Shown: positions 18,837 through 28,725 of the stretch, in pieces | Numbering within the stretch: position 1 is the first letter of the stretch | Layout: each line of letters starts with the position of its first letter | Assembly (NCBI GenBank): GCA_902558095.1 | Contig: CACECP010000002.1 | Span: 62,001-126,000 of the forward strand | DNA from: an uncultured SAR86 cluster bacterium | GTDB taxonomy: Bacteria; Pseudomonadota; Gammaproteobacteria; Magnimaribacterales; D2472 | Reading direction: 5' to 3' | Length of the DNA: 64,000 nt | Translations under genes and position numbers: made by a program | The notes under the pieces: generated by a model | The model's database searches: none | Seen by the model: the letters and a program-made list of their open reading frames with translations, nothing else | Told to the model about the DNA's origin: nothing

Positions 18837-18995
18837 ATGGATATAAGAAAGATTAAGACGCTTATCGAAATGTTAGAGGAATCAAATCTGAAAGAAATTG
18901 AAGTAAGTCAAGGAGATGAGTCTGTAAGAATATCAAAGCAATCAAATGATATTAAAATTGCAAAAGATAATAATTCTCAGGATAGTTCAGACTAG
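18837..18995 (+). CDS. AccB N-terminal fragment without biotinyl domain
   Basis: A 52-codon ORF too short for the supplied track, starting five bases after aroQ. Its start [18 protein letters not shown] and the following ESVRISK are nearly identical to the N-terminus of the biotin carboxyl carrier protein AccB (E. coli begins MDIRKIKKLIELVEES). It then becomes polar and stops. The Ala/Pro linker and the biotin domain with its MKM lysine are absent, only 41 bases remain before leuS, and accC does not follow. Either it is a decayed remnant or a small protein kept for the AccB N-terminal role (in E. coli this region is linked to autoregulation of accBC). The open frame and clean stop favour translation. 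Confidence 0.75.
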   Translation: MDIRKIKTLIEMLEESNLKEIEVSQGDESVRISKQSNDIKIAKDNNSQDSSD

Positions 18996-19036
18996 ATACA
19001 AGCAAAATATAGCAACATCATAAAATAATTATAAAA

Positions 19037-21442
19037 ATGAGTTCAAATTACAACCCTCAATCAATTGAAAAAGATATCCAAGATAAATGGGATAAGCAAA
19101 ATAAATATGTCACTAGGGTGGATGAAAGAAAAAAGTATTATTGTCTATCAATGTTTCCATACCCATCTGGAAAACTTCACATGGGGCATGTAAGAAACTA
19201 CACCATTGGAGATGTAATTTCTCGATATAAGAGAATGAGAAATTTTAATGTATTTCAACCTATGGGTTGGGATGCATTTGGGCTACCAGCAGAAAATGCG
19301 GCTATTGCAAATAAAGTAAGCCCAAAAGAGTGGACAAATCAAAATATAGAAAATATGAAAGTCCAACTTCAATCTCTTGGGTTTAGTTATGACTGGTCAA
19401 AAGAACTAAAAACCTGTGAACCAAATTACTATAAATGGGAGCAGCTGATATTTAAAAAATTGTTTGATGCTGGTCTAGTTTATCGAAAAAAATCCTTAGT
19501 GAACTGGGATCCTGTTGATGAAACAGTTTTGGCAAATGAACAAGTAATTGATGGGAAAGGATGGAGATCTGGTGCACAAATAGAAATTAAAGAAATTGAT
19601 CAATGGTTTATAAAAATCACTAAATATGCAGAAGAGCTTCTTGATTCATTGGAAAATCTTGATTGGCCTGAAAACGTTAAAAGAATGCAAAGAAATTGGA
19701 TTGGCAAATCTAATGGGGCAGAAATTAAATACAAGATAGATAATTCAAAAGAATTTCTAACTACTTTTTCTACAAGACCAGACACTATATTTGGAGTTTC
19801 CTTTCTTGCTATTTCTCCAAATCATCCGCTCGCAGTTAACTTAGCAAAAAGCAACAAAGAGATATATGAATTTTTAGAAAAATGTAAAGAGATTAAAGCT
19901 GCAGAGGCAGATATTGCTAAAGCAGATAAATTAGGAATAGATACCAATATAAAAGTTATTCATCCTTTAACTGGTAAAAAAATTCCTGTATGGATTGGGA
20001 ATTTTGTTTTGCTAGAATACGGTACTGGGGTTGTCATGGGCGTTCCTGCTCACGATGCTAGAGATCATGAATTTGCAACTAAATATAATTTGGACATTAA
20101 ACAAGTAATTGAAACTGATAATAATGATTTCCCTATTTTGCAAAAAGGAAAACTTATAAATTCTGAAAATTTTAATGGTATGCAATCTGATAGCGCCTCA
20201 AATGAAATAGTAAATGAACTTACAAAATTAAAGTTAGGTGAAGAACTAATTCAATTTAGACTAAGAGATTGGGGCGTAAGCAGACAAAGATACTGGGGTT
20301 GTCCAATTCCTGTTATATATGATGGTGATGTTCCAAGTGTTCTAGGCGAGAATGATATACCTATTGAACTTCCAGAATTAGAAGAGAATGAGCCTCCAAC
20401 CCCGCTAAGTCAAAATGAAAAATTTTTAAAATTAAACAAGGGTTTTAGAAGAGAAAGTGATACTTTTGATACTTTTATGGATTCTTCATGGTATTACGCA
20501 AGATTCACATCAGCTGACAATGAAGATGAGATATTTGATGAAAAAACCAAATACTGGCTCCCAGTGGATCTTTATATTGGTGGAATTGAACACGCTATAT
20601 TACATCTCTTATATTCAAGATTTTTTCATAAAGCTTTGAGAGATATTGGTTTGGTCGAAGGTGATGAGCCATTTAAAAGGCTGTTAACTCAAGGAATGGT
20701 ATTGAAAGATGGGGCAAAAATGTCGAAATCAAAAGGTAATACAGTCGACCCACAACCATATATCGAAAAATATGGGGCTGATACTGTTAGGCTTTATATG
20801 ATGTTCACATCTCCCCCAGAGCAAAGTCTTGAATGGAGTGAATCCTCTGTAGAGGGTTCAGCTAGATTTCTAAAAAAAGTGTGGAATCTAATTAGTGCAA
20901 GAAAATATAGCAAATTAGATGGTCGATTTGATTTTTCTAAAGAGGAGCTTGCTTTAAGAAGGAAATCTCATGCAACATTAAAAAAAGTAGAAAACGATTA
21001 TGAGGTTAGATTTTCTTTCAACACAGCAATTGCTGCAATAATGGAACTATTAAATTCTATACCTGAGGATTTTAAAGATTCTATGGCACCTGATTCAAAA
21101 AAATATTGCCTTGATGAAGCTATATTATTCATATTACAAATGCTTTCTCCAATTGCTCCTCATATTTGCGAATATTTATGGAGTAACTTTTACGGAGAAG
21201 ATTTTGACATTGAGAGCTCATGGCCAGAGGTAAATGAGAATTTGTTAGAAATTGAGGAATTTGAATTAATTATTCAGGTTAACGGAAAAGTAAGAGGTAA
21301 ATTAAAAGTAAATAAAAGCACCGAACAAGAAGAAATTGAAGAAATGGCGCTAAACGTAGAAAATGTAAATAATTTCATAGGTTCATCAAAGCTGAAGAAA
21401 ACGATATATGTTCAAGAAAAACTTATAAATTTTGTAATCTAA
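19037..21442 (+). CDS. leuS: Leucyl-tRNA synthetase
   Basis: Charges tRNA-Leu. The 801-residue class I synthetase has the HIGH motif as [15 protein letters not shown] (about residue 41) and an editing domain with [10 protein letters not shown]. Tryptophan-rich catalytic segments are present ([19 protein letters not shown]), as is the KMSKS loop in [14 protein letters not shown]. It is shorter than E. coli LeuS (860), mainly in the insertion regions and the C-terminal anticodon-binding part, but all main blocks are present. leuS-lptE-holA is a conserved gammaproteobacterial unit. Confidence 0.97.
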   Translation: MSSNYNPQSIEKDIQDKWDKQNKYVTRVDERKKYYCLSMFPYPSGKLHMGHVRNYTIGDVISRYKRMRNFNVFQPMGWDAFGLPAENAAIANKVSPKEWTNQNIENMKVQLQSLGFSYDWSKELKTCEPNYYKWEQLIFKKLFDAGLVYRKKSLVNWDPVDETVLANEQVIDGKGWRSGAQIEIKEIDQWFIKITKYAEELLDSLENLDWPENVKRMQRNWIGKSNGAEIKYKIDNSKEFLTTFSTRPDTIFGVSFLAISPNHPLAVNLAKSNKEIYEFLEKCKEIKAAEADIAKADKLGIDTNIKVIHPLTGKKIPVWIGNFVLLEYGTGVVMGVPAHDARDHEFATKYNLDIKQVIETDNNDFPILQKGKLINSENFNGMQSDSASNEIVNELTKLKLGEELIQFRLRDWGVSRQRYWGCPIPVIYDGDVPSVLGENDIPIELPELEENEPPTPLSQNEKFLKLNKGFRRESDTFDTFMDSSWYYARFTSADNEDEIFDEKTKYWLPVDLYIGGIEHAILHLLYSRFFHKALRDIGLVEGDEPFKRLLTQGMVLKDGAKMSKSKGNTVDPQPYIEKYGADTVRLYMMFTSPPEQSLEWSESSVEGSARFLKKVWNLISARKYSKLDGRFDFSKEELALRRKSHATLKKVENDYEVRFSFNTAIAAIMELLNSIPEDFKDSMAPDSKKYCLDEAILFILQMLSPIAPHICEYLWSNFYGEDFDIESSWPEVNENLLEIEEFELIIQVNGKVRGKLKVNKSTEQEEIEEMALNVENVNNFIGSSKLKKTIYVQEKLINFVI

Positions 21443-21480
21443 GCTCTAACCCGCAATTTCTAATATACTTATTATAAAAA

Positions 21481-21954
21481 ATGAGAAAAAAAATAAACTT
21501 AAGCATTCTTTTGATGGCTCTAATATTTTTTCAAGGCTGTGCCATGAATCAATATCAACAAGCAAAAATTAATGATAATAGTTATTTGATTACTTTTGAT
21601 TCAGGTACTCCTAAATCATTACAAACCAAAATCAACTCAACATTAAAATTAAAACCTGAGAATAGCCAAGATAAGAATATACAGATTTACATAAGTAGTT
21701 ATACATCAAACCAATATGATTTATATTCAGGTAATTCCTTGAGAGCGTTAGAAAGCGAAATTAAATCCTCTATTAATATATCAATAAATAATAATGATAA
21801 GGTTAAAAACAAAACATTAATGAGCATCAAAAGATTTGGTTCAATTGAATTAAACCCTCTTGCAGAACAGGAAATGATATCTTTTATAGAAGATGAAATA
21901 CTTGAAGACTTGTTTAATCAAATTATTTTAGAGGTGAGCCTAATTGATATGTGA
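21481..21954 (+). CDS. lptE: LPS-assembly lipoprotein LptE
   Basis: Outer-membrane lipoprotein that plugs the LptD barrel in lipopolysaccharide export. The 157-residue protein has a lipoprotein signal peptide ending LIFFQGCAM (Cys20). LptE is weakly conserved, so the call depends on the leuS-lptE-holA order, its length and the lipobox. The 3' end overlaps holA by 11 bases. The domain after the signal is polar, Asn/Ser-rich and of mixed strand and helix character, as expected. Confidence 0.78.
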   Translation: MRKKINLSILLMALIFFQGCAMNQYQQAKINDNSYLITFDSGTPKSLQTKINSTLKLKPENSQDKNIQIYISSYTSNQYDLYSGNSLRALESEIKSSINISINNNDKVKNKTLMSIKRFGSIELNPLAEQEMISFIEDEILEDLFNQIILEVSLIDM

Positions 21955-22924
21955 GGCAGCTGCATTAAAAAAATATATCGATAAGTCCAATAAAATATTT
22001 TTTATATTCGGATCAGAAATTGTATTAAAAAATAATTCCGTTGATCTAGTTAATGAATATTTTCAAGAAAAGGGTTACACAGAAAGAGAAACTATTTTTG
22101 AACAAGATTTTAAAAATATTGAAGAAACCATAATTAAAAATGCAGGCGGTTCATTATTTGGTTCAAAAACGATCATAGAAATTCTTCATAATGGTGGAAA
22201 GATTCCTAAAGAAATTTCAAATATCTTTGAAATCGAAAATATAGATAAATTAGATAACATTGTTATCGTCATAAGATCAGCTTTAGAAAAAATTAATCAA
22301 AAAACAAAATGGGTAACTAAAATGAATAACTCAGCTTTGATTGTTCAATGCAGTAAGCTCAAATCTTTTGAGGAAAAGATATGGATAAAAAACAAATTAA
22401 ATTTTATGCCTGAAAGAACTGCAAAAGAGTATGCTGAAAGGATTTCAGATATGTATTCTGGAAATTTGATTGCTCAAAATAATGAAATTAATCTCCTAAA
22501 ATTAACTTATTCTGAGGAAAGTGAAAATCAAAATATAAGCTCAGAAAACGCTGAATTTTTACCATATCAATTAGAAGATAAGGTAATAGAATTAGATACG
22601 GATTTTGCTTTAAGAATTGCTAAATCTATAAAGAAAAATGATGAACATTATGGCCCATTACTAGTTTTTATTATGGGGAAAATAATTACTACTTCCATAA
22701 GCTATTATCAAAATAAAAATGCTGCTTTTGAAAAAGCTGGAATTTGGAAAAGCAAAATACCAGCATATATAAATTTTATAAAAAAAAATACGCTAAAAAA
22801 ATTAATGCCGCTTCAAAAAAAAATATATGAGTTAGATTTAGCATCAAAGGGTTTGTCAGGAATAACAAAAGATCAGTTCTGGCAAGAGATTGATAATATG
22901 ATTATTGATTTAACTTCCGCTTAA
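21944..22924 (+). CDS. holA: DNA polymerase III delta subunit
   Basis: Clamp-loader subunit that opens the beta sliding clamp. The 326-residue protein has the HolA-type opening FFIFGSEIVLKNNSVDLV, the second conserved block VVIVIRSALEKINQKTKWV, and the C-terminal collar-domain residues LLVFIMGKIITT. E. coli HolA has 343 residues. It follows lptE with an 11-base overlap, the normal order. nadD, which often follows holA, is absent; instead the convergent aminotransferase gene overlaps the last 15 bases. Confidence 0.88.
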   Translation: MICEAAALKKYIDKSNKIFFIFGSEIVLKNNSVDLVNEYFQEKGYTERETIFEQDFKNIEETIIKNAGGSLFGSKTIIEILHNGGKIPKEISNIFEIENIDKLDNIVIVIRSALEKINQKTKWVTKMNNSALIVQCSKLKSFEEKIWIKNKLNFMPERTAKEYAERISDMYSGNLIAQNNEINLLKLTYSEESENQNISSENAEFLPYQLEDKVIELDTDFALRIAKSIKKNDEHYGPLLVFIMGKIITTSISYYQNKNAAFEKAGIWKSKIPAYINFIKKNTLKKLMPLQKKIYELDLASKGLSGITKDQFWQEIDNMIIDLTSA

Positions 22925-23743
22925 AAACTTTTTAAAAAATATTTGTTCGCATTTCTTGAAAAGATTATGATCCTCAACAACTTTGGTCTCTAAATTAATA
23001 ACGTCTGTTACTTGTGCAAGGCCTTTTGTTGAGCTAGTAAGCCAAATTGAATGAGCAGTCTCTAATTCTTTCAATTCAAAATTGCCCTCCACAACTTTTA
23101 TACCCAAGTTCTTTATTTCATTTATCAATAACTCTCTAGTAATACCAGGCAAAATATTATTCGATAATGATGGAGTAAAAACTGTGTCATTATTCGCAAA
23201 AAAAATATTTGATGCTCCACCCTCAGTAATTAAATTACTTTTATGCATAATTACCTCATCACAACCATGATTCCTTGCTTCATTCATGCTCAATACATTT
23301 CCAAGTAATGAAGTAGATTTAATGTCGCATCTTTGCCACCTTAAATCTTCGCAAATCATTACTTTTAATTTCTGAGATTTAAAAGTATGGTCTACTACAT
23401 AACCGAATGTTTCGGCAGTAAGTGATTCATCAAAAATATGTGATCTTATTGGATCAATTCCTCTTGATACTTGATAATAAACATAGCCATCAATCAATTT
23501 ACTCCTAGAAATTAAATCAATTATTTCACTAGAAGTTTTTTTTGTATCTAATGATAAATTCAAAGCGTCACAACTTTTTTCAAGTCTATCAATGTGGCTT
23601 TCAAAAGCTATCAAATTAGAATTACAAAAAGGTATGACCTCATAAACGCTGTCAGAAAAGGTATAAGCTCTGCTTAGAGGTGATATTTTTATTTCATTAA
23701 GATAATTAAATCTGCTGTTATAAACAGCATGGATTTTATCCAT
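22910..23743 (-). CDS. dat: D-amino-acid (D-alanine) aminotransferase, class IV
   Basis: PLP enzyme that interconverts D-alanine and D-glutamate, feeding peptidoglycan synthesis. The 277-residue fold-type IV protein has the PLP lysine in DLRWQRCDIKSTSLLGNVL, the start region AVYNSRFNYLNE, and ITEGGASNIFFANND with the conserved Glu. The phosphate-binding part includes SSTKGLAQVTDV. The RWxRCDIKS context is characteristic of D-amino-acid rather than branched-chain transaminases. It directly follows dacA with no spacer, which supports a cell-wall role. Confidence 0.88.
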   Translation of the reverse strand: MDKIHAVYNSRFNYLNEIKISPLSRAYTFSDSVYEVIPFCNSNLIAFESHIDRLEKSCDALNLSLDTKKTSSEIIDLISRSKLIDGYVYYQVSRGIDPIRSHIFDESLTAETFGYVVDHTFKSQKLKVMICEDLRWQRCDIKSTSLLGNVLSMNEARNHGCDEVIMHKSNLITEGGASNIFFANNDTVFTPSLSNNILPGITRELLINEIKNLGIKVVEGNFELKELETAHSIWLTSSTKGLAQVTDVINLETKVVEDHNLFKKCEQIFFKKFLSGS

Positions 23744-24892
23744 TTAAGATATTCCAAAAAGTCCGTAAAGCCATAGAACAAATCTAGACCACAATCTACC
23801 AAAAAAACCTTTTGCTTCAACGTCTTCTAAAGCAACAAGATTAGAAGTTGTGATCACCTCATCATTGCTTATAATTTCAAGTATTCCGATTTCTTGTCCT
23901 TTGTTGATAGGTGCTTGAATATTATTTTTTATATTGTAATTGACTTTTACATCCTTAAAACTCGTTCTTGGTAGAGTTATAGAAATGTCCTCTGCAACAC
24001 CCAAACTTACAGTGTCAGACTTGCCACCCCAAACTTCAGAAATTGTATATTCTTTGTCAACTTCAAAGTATTTTTGAGTAGCATAAAATCTAAATCCATA
24101 TTCAAGCAATCTTTGTGTATCTGAAAAACTATTATTAGCACTATCACTTCCAGCTACTACGGTTATTAATCTCATATTTGCCCGTTTAGCAGAACCAATT
24201 AAGCAGTAGCCTGCAGATGACGTATGACCAGTCTTTACACCATCAGAGGTTTCATCTCTCCAAAGAAGTTTGTTTCTGTTATATTTATTTCCAGAAATTC
24301 CACCATATTCAAATTCTTTCTCTTTAAATAACAGATATATATCTGGAAAATTTGTTATAAATTCAGAAGTTAAAAGAGCTAAATCACTTGCAGAAGTTAA
24401 ATGACCCTCGCTAGGTAAACCTGTTGAGTTTTTAAAATTAGTGCTTTTCATTCCTATTGCTGTTGCATAAGAATTCATGAGATCTACAAAGCCATCTTCA
24501 CTTCCTCCAACATATTCTGCAATAGCCACAGACGCATCATTTCCAGATTGAATCATAATTCCTTTTAAGAGATCTAGAACAGTAACTTTTTTACCGACTT
24601 CAATAAACATTTTTGAGCCACCCATCTTCCAGGCTTTTTCACTAACAAGAACTTCATCATCCAGGCTGATTAAGTTATTTTTAATCTGATCAGCTACAAC
24701 ATAGGCTGTCATAACCTTTGTCATACTTGCAGGCTCTATTTGGCCATCTGAATTAGATTCTGCTATGACATAGTTGGTGTTTGGATCGATCAGAATATAG
24801 CTTTTTAAGTTAAGATCAGGTGGGTTTGGAACAAAGCTCTGACTTAAAATAAAATTTGTCGAGATTAACGCTAATAATAATAATTTTTTCAT
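23744..24892 (-). CDS. dacA: D-alanyl-D-alanine carboxypeptidase (PBP5/6 family)
   Basis: Low-molecular-weight penicillin-binding protein that trims the terminal D-Ala of peptidoglycan stem peptides. The 382-residue protein has a signal peptide, the SxxK motif in EPASMTKVMTAY (about residue 57), SGN in IQSGNDASVAIAE, KTG in SDGVKTGHTSSAG, and the C-terminal PBP5 beta domain. The end, GRLWSRFVLWLYGLFGI, is an amphipathic helix of the kind that anchors PBP5 to the inner membrane. The released D-Ala could be used by Dat, encoded immediately downstream. Confidence 0.95.
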   Translation of the reverse strand: MKKLLLLALISTNFILSQSFVPNPPDLNLKSYILIDPNTNYVIAESNSDGQIEPASMTKVMTAYVVADQIKNNLISLDDEVLVSEKAWKMGGSKMFIEVGKKVTVLDLLKGIMIQSGNDASVAIAEYVGGSEDGFVDLMNSYATAIGMKSTNFKNSTGLPSEGHLTSASDLALLTSEFITNFPDIYLLFKEKEFEYGGISGNKYNRNKLLWRDETSDGVKTGHTSSAGYCLIGSAKRANMRLITVVAGSDSANNSFSDTQRLLEYGFRFYATQKYFEVDKEYTISEVWGGKSDTVSLGVAEDISITLPRTSFKDVKVNYNIKNNIQAPINKGQEIGILEIISNDEVITTSNLVALEDVEAKGFFGRLWSRFVLWLYGLFGIS

Positions 24893-24900
24893 TTTAATTT

Positions 24901-25794
24901 CTATATTTTTTTAAATTCTTCTGACAAATAATACACCGCCATTGCATAAACATCACTAATATTATATCTAGCAATAGCGTAAAAATTATCATCAGCAATA
25001 AAATGCAGTTCTTTACCGTTCTCATTAAATGATAATGGCAAAAATCTTGTCAAAGACTCGTGCGGCTTATAAAACTTTCTTACATTATTTGGATATACCT
25101 CAGTGACAATATTTCCATCTCTTTTCCAGCCATGTATTTTTAGATAATTTGCAATGCTGCCAATTGCATCATCAACAGAATTAAATAAGTCTGCATACTG
25201 ATCGCCATCATAATCAATTGCATAAGCTCTATAACTAGAGGATATAAATTGACCATAGCCCATGGCGCCAGCATAAGATCCTTTAGTTTCAAAAATGTCT
25301 AGATTGTTTTCTCTAGTAAGAAGAAAAAATTGTATCAATTCACTTCTGAAAAACTTTGATCTTCTAGGATCGTCAAAGCCTAAAGTTGCAAGGCTATCAA
25401 TGACTCTATATCTTCCCATAATTCGACCATATCGAGTTTCAACACCTAAAATTGCAGTTATCACTTCTTTGGGAACACCAAATTCTTTTTCAGCTCTTTC
25501 AAGAGTTTTAATATTTTCTTTTATAAATTTTTTTCCATTTGCAATTCTTTTTTTCTCTAAAAAAATTGCTTTATACTCATCCCATGTTTTAGTTTTTTCG
25601 GCAGGATTTGCTACCGATACAAGCATTTCATTTCTTTTCTTTGCATTTTTTAAAACTTCGATAACAAAAGATTCTTCAAATCCATGAACATTAACAAGCT
25701 CATCTATAACTTCTTTGCTATCCTCATGATTAGAATAATCAGCAGTGCTAATAGAGCTTATTGTTATTGATATAAATAATAGTAATATTTTCAT
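24901..25794 (-). CDS. mltB: Membrane-bound lytic murein transglycosylase B family protein
   Basis: Cleaves peptidoglycan glycan strands to give 1,6-anhydro ends. The 297-residue protein has a signal peptide with no lipobox cysteine, so it is probably soluble in the periplasm or held by its uncleaved N-terminus, unlike E. coli MltB. The catalytic glutamate is in AILGVETRYGRIMG (about residue 117), followed by the family block GSYAGAMGYGQFISSSYRAYAIDYDGD. Its start overlaps rodA by four bases. rlpA, commonly found between mltB and dacA, is missing here. Confidence 0.92.
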   Translation of the reverse strand: MKILLLFISITISSISTADYSNHEDSKEVIDELVNVHGFEESFVIEVLKNAKKRNEMLVSVANPAEKTKTWDEYKAIFLEKKRIANGKKFIKENIKTLERAEKEFGVPKEVITAILGVETRYGRIMGRYRVIDSLATLGFDDPRRSKFFRSELIQFFLLTRENNLDIFETKGSYAGAMGYGQFISSSYRAYAIDYDGDQYADLFNSVDDAIGSIANYLKIHGWKRDGNIVTEVYPNNVRKFYKPHESLTRFLPLSFNENGKELHFIADDNFYAIARYNISDVYAMAVYYLSEEFKKI

Positions 25795-26891
25795 TTTTGC
25801 ATTAATTTTTTATGAGTAGCCATAGAAATTATAATCCCAAATGCTATATAGAATGATAACAAAGATGAGCCGCCTTTGCTTATAAATGGAAGTGGCATAC
25901 CCACTACTGGAATTATTCCAACAACCATAGCCAGGTTAATAAATATTGTTGATATAAATAAAAGGCTTAATCCTCCAATTGTTAGTCTACAGAATCTATC
26001 TCTAGCATTTACTGCTAAGTAAAAACACCTAAGTATTATGAAAAAGAATGTAAACATTAATATACATGCTCCAATAAAACCAAATTCCTCTGCTATAACC
26101 GCAAAAATAAAATCTGTTTCTGTTTCAGGCAGAAAATTAAGGTGTGCTTGAGACCCCGATCCATATCCCTTTCCTTGAATTCCTCCAGATCCAATTGCAA
26201 TTTTTGATTGAGTTATATTCCATCCAGATCCATATGGATCAGCGGTTGGATCTAATAATGTAAGAATTCTTTGCCTTTGAAAAGGCTCCAGAAAGTTGTT
26301 CCAAATAAAAGGAATAGATAGGATTAAGATAGTAAAAGATGCGCCAATAAATCTCCAGCTTAGGCCAGCCAAAAATAATATATAAAGACCAGCTATGAAA
26401 ATGACTAAACTAGTTCCAAGATCTGGTTGGATTCTGACAAGATTAACTATAATAATTATCACAATCATGCTTATAAAAGTATTTAATAAGCTAATTGGTA
26501 GGGGTTTGTTGTATAGATAAGCTGCCAAGAAAACTGGCAATGTAATTTTAACAATCTCTGATGATTGCAGTGTAAAAAATCCAAGGTCTAACCATCTTTT
26601 TGCGCCATTAACCTCTTTGCCAAATGCCATAGTAAGAAGAATTAATGCAATTGATATTATCAAAAATAATAAAGCATTATTTTTATAAAAATCTGGTTCT
26701 ATTTGACTTAAGATAAACATAAGAATCAAGCCAAAAACAACAAACAAAGATTGCTTAACTATGGTTTCGACATTTTCTTGAGAAGCACTATATAAAAACA
26801 ACAAACCCATGATCGATAATATGGTTATAGAGATAAAAAGATATTGATCGAAATAGATTTTGGATTTTAATTTTTTTAATAATCTATTCAT
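25791..26891 (-). CDS. rodA: Rod-shape peptidoglycan polymerase RodA
   Basis: SEDS-family glycosyltransferase of the elongasome, working with PBP2. The 366-residue polytopic protein has about ten hydrophobic segments. Family blocks are GAKRWLDLG, the RIQPDLGTSLVIF segment containing the catalytic-site Asp, DPYGSGWNITQSKIAIGSGGIQGKG, PETETDFIFAVIAEEFGF and the late GMPLPFISKGGSSL. It overlaps mrdA by eight bases and mltB by four, giving a tightly coupled operon. Confidence 0.96.
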   Translation of the reverse strand: MNRLLKKLKSKIYFDQYLFISITILSIMGLLFLYSASQENVETIVKQSLFVVFGLILMFILSQIEPDFYKNNALLFLIISIALILLTMAFGKEVNGAKRWLDLGFFTLQSSEIVKITLPVFLAAYLYNKPLPISLLNTFISMIVIIIIVNLVRIQPDLGTSLVIFIAGLYILFLAGLSWRFIGASFTILILSIPFIWNNFLEPFQRQRILTLLDPTADPYGSGWNITQSKIAIGSGGIQGKGYGSGSQAHLNFLPETETDFIFAVIAEEFGFIGACILMFTFFFIILRCFYLAVNARDRFCRLTIGGLSLLFISTIFINLAMVVGIIPVVGMPLPFISKGGSSLLSFYIAFGIIISMATHKKLMQK

Positions 26892-28725
26892 TTTTTATAA
26901 GGCTATTTAAAACCTCAATAGCTACCGGACCTGCAACCGAACCACCGCTTTCGCCATTTTCGATTACAACACTGATTGCATATTTTGGATTTGGTATTGG
27001 AGCGAAAGCGATAATTATTGCATGATCTCTCTGGTCCTCAACTTCTCTTATCGTTTGATAATCTTCTTTAGTTTCTGTACTTACAAGCTCAACAGTTCCT
27101 GATTTTGCAGCAACAGTATAATTCTTTAAATTTCTTAACCGCCGTGCGGTTCCTTTAGGATTTTCTATAACTCCTATCATACTTTTATGAATATTTTCCC
27201 AATCCTCATCTTTAATATTATTACTAATGAAGATATCTTTTTTTGCTGAATTGGTATTTTGAATAAATGAAAATCTGTCTAAATTTCCTTTTTTTGCTAA
27301 GAACGCAGAATAATATGCTAGCTGGATTGGAGTAGCACTTAAATATCCTTGGCCAACACCCATATTAACAGTATCACCTTTAAACCATCCAAAATTGAGT
27401 TTATTTATTTTCCATTCTGGATTAGGCAATAACCCATTATCAGGTATAAAGCAGTCTATACATACATTTCTTCCAAAACCAAAATAAGATAAATGATCTA
27501 CCAAATCATCTATTTCTGATTTATATGCTAATGAAAAAAAGAAAGTGTTAGAACTTTCGATTATTGCATTCATGAGATCAATTTTCCCATGTCCTCCTTC
27601 CTTCCATCCTCTATAAACACGGTTATCCTCTGGAAGAACAAAAAAACCAGGATCATCAATAGTATATTTCCAATCTATAATCTTATTTTCTATTCCATAT
27701 AATCCAATTGCTGGTTTAATGGTTGATGCTGGGGAATATCTTCCCTGGCCTGCTCTATCAAAAAACGGCTTATTCTTGTCATTTGTTAATTGATTGAACT
27801 CATCTGATGACAAACCATTAGCAATTGCATTGATAGGAAATGATGGCGAACTAACATAAGTTACTATTGCGCCTGTATCTATTTCAACAGCAACCACAGC
27901 CCCCCTTCTATTATTTAATTGTTTATAAGCAACCTTTTGACTTTTTAAATCTAAAGAAGTATACAAATCTTCTCCATCTTTAGCTGGTATCTCTTCTAAT
28001 TCATTTAATAATTTACCAGAAGCATCTACCTCATAGATTTTTTTACCAAAATAACCTCTAAGCCTTTTATCATAAACCTTTTCAATTCCTGTCTTGCCGA
28101 CTATAAATCCATTAGAGTATTTAAAAATTGTTTCTCCTAGATTAAGGTCTTGATCTTTTAGGATCTGATCTATATTTTGATCACTCATGCCTCCTACATA
28201 CCCAATAGAGTGAGAAAATAATTCTGAATAAGTATTTTCTCGTGAATATCTTTCACCAATAAAAGTACTAGGGAACCTGTATCTCCTGGCCTCAAATTTT
28301 GCAATTTCCTCTTGACTAAGATTCTGCTTTAATACAATTTCTCTATTTAATTTAGCCTTATTTTTAAAGTTTTCTTTTACAAATAAAATATCCTTTTCAG
28401 ACAAATTAATTATTTCTGCTATCTCAGATAGATGTTCTTCAATATCTTTTATTTTTGATGGATTTAATATTAAGTTATATTTTGGATTATTGTTTACTAT
28501 AATCTCGCCATTTCTATCATAAATTATTCCCCTTCTCGGCTGAATAAGTATCTCTCTTGTCTTGTTTTGTAAAGATGCAATCTCATACTCTGTATAATCT
28601 GAGACCTGAAGGGAAAAGGTTTTATATATAAAAAACGAAAACAGAATTCCAAAAAATAAATAAACCAGCGTCAATCTATTAGAGAAATTCTTTTTTTCTT
28701 TGCTTCTTTCCTTTAAGTCTATCAT
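26884..28725 (-). CDS. mrdA: Penicillin-binding protein 2 (transpeptidase)
   Basis: Class B PBP of the elongasome that cross-links peptidoglycan along the cell side wall. The 613-residue protein has an N-terminal membrane anchor (about residues 19-38) and a dimerisation domain with RRGIIYDRNGEIIVNN. The transpeptidase motifs are SPASTIKP (SxxK), IESSNTFF (SxN) and AAKSGTVEL (KSG). Length is close to E. coli PBP2 (633). It overlaps rlmH by four bases and rodA by eight. Confidence 0.96.
   Translation of the reverse strand: MIDLKERSKEKKNFSNRLTLVYLFFGILFSFFIYKTFSLQVSDYTEYEIASLQNKTREILIQPRRGIIYDRNGEIIVNNNPKYNLILNPSKIKDIEEHLSEIAEIINLSEKDILFVKENFKNKAKLNREIVLKQNLSQEEIAKFEARRYRFPSTFIGERYSRENTYSELFSHSIGYVGGMSDQNIDQILKDQDLNLGETIFKYSNGFIVGKTGIEKVYDKRLRGYFGKKIYEVDASGKLLNELEEIPAKDGEDLYTSLDLKSQKVAYKQLNNRRGAVVAVEIDTGAIVTYVSSPSFPINAIANGLSSDEFNQLTNDKNKPFFDRAGQGRYSPASTIKPAIGLYGIENKIIDWKYTIDDPGFFVLPEDNRVYRGWKEGGHGKIDLMNAIIESSNTFFFSLAYKSEIDDLVDHLSYFGFGRNVCIDCFIPDNGLLPNPEWKINKLNFGWFKGDTVNMGVGQGYLSATPIQLAYYSAFLAKKGNLDRFSFIQNTNSAKKDIFISNNIKDEDWENIHKSMIGVIENPKGTARRLRNLKNYTVAAKSGTVELVSTETKEDYQTIREVEDQRDHAIIIAFAPIPNPKYAISVVIENGESGGSVAGPVAIEVLNSLIKNE

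Noticed and set aside
18996-19036. Possible frameshifted remainder of accB after the 52-codon fragment
   Set aside because: Only 41 bases are available before leuS and no MKM-type biotin motif occurs in any frame.
25295-25687. 130-codon plus-strand ORF inside mltB
   Set aside because: Antisense shadow of a well-conserved lytic transglycosylase; hydrophobic, low-complexity translation.
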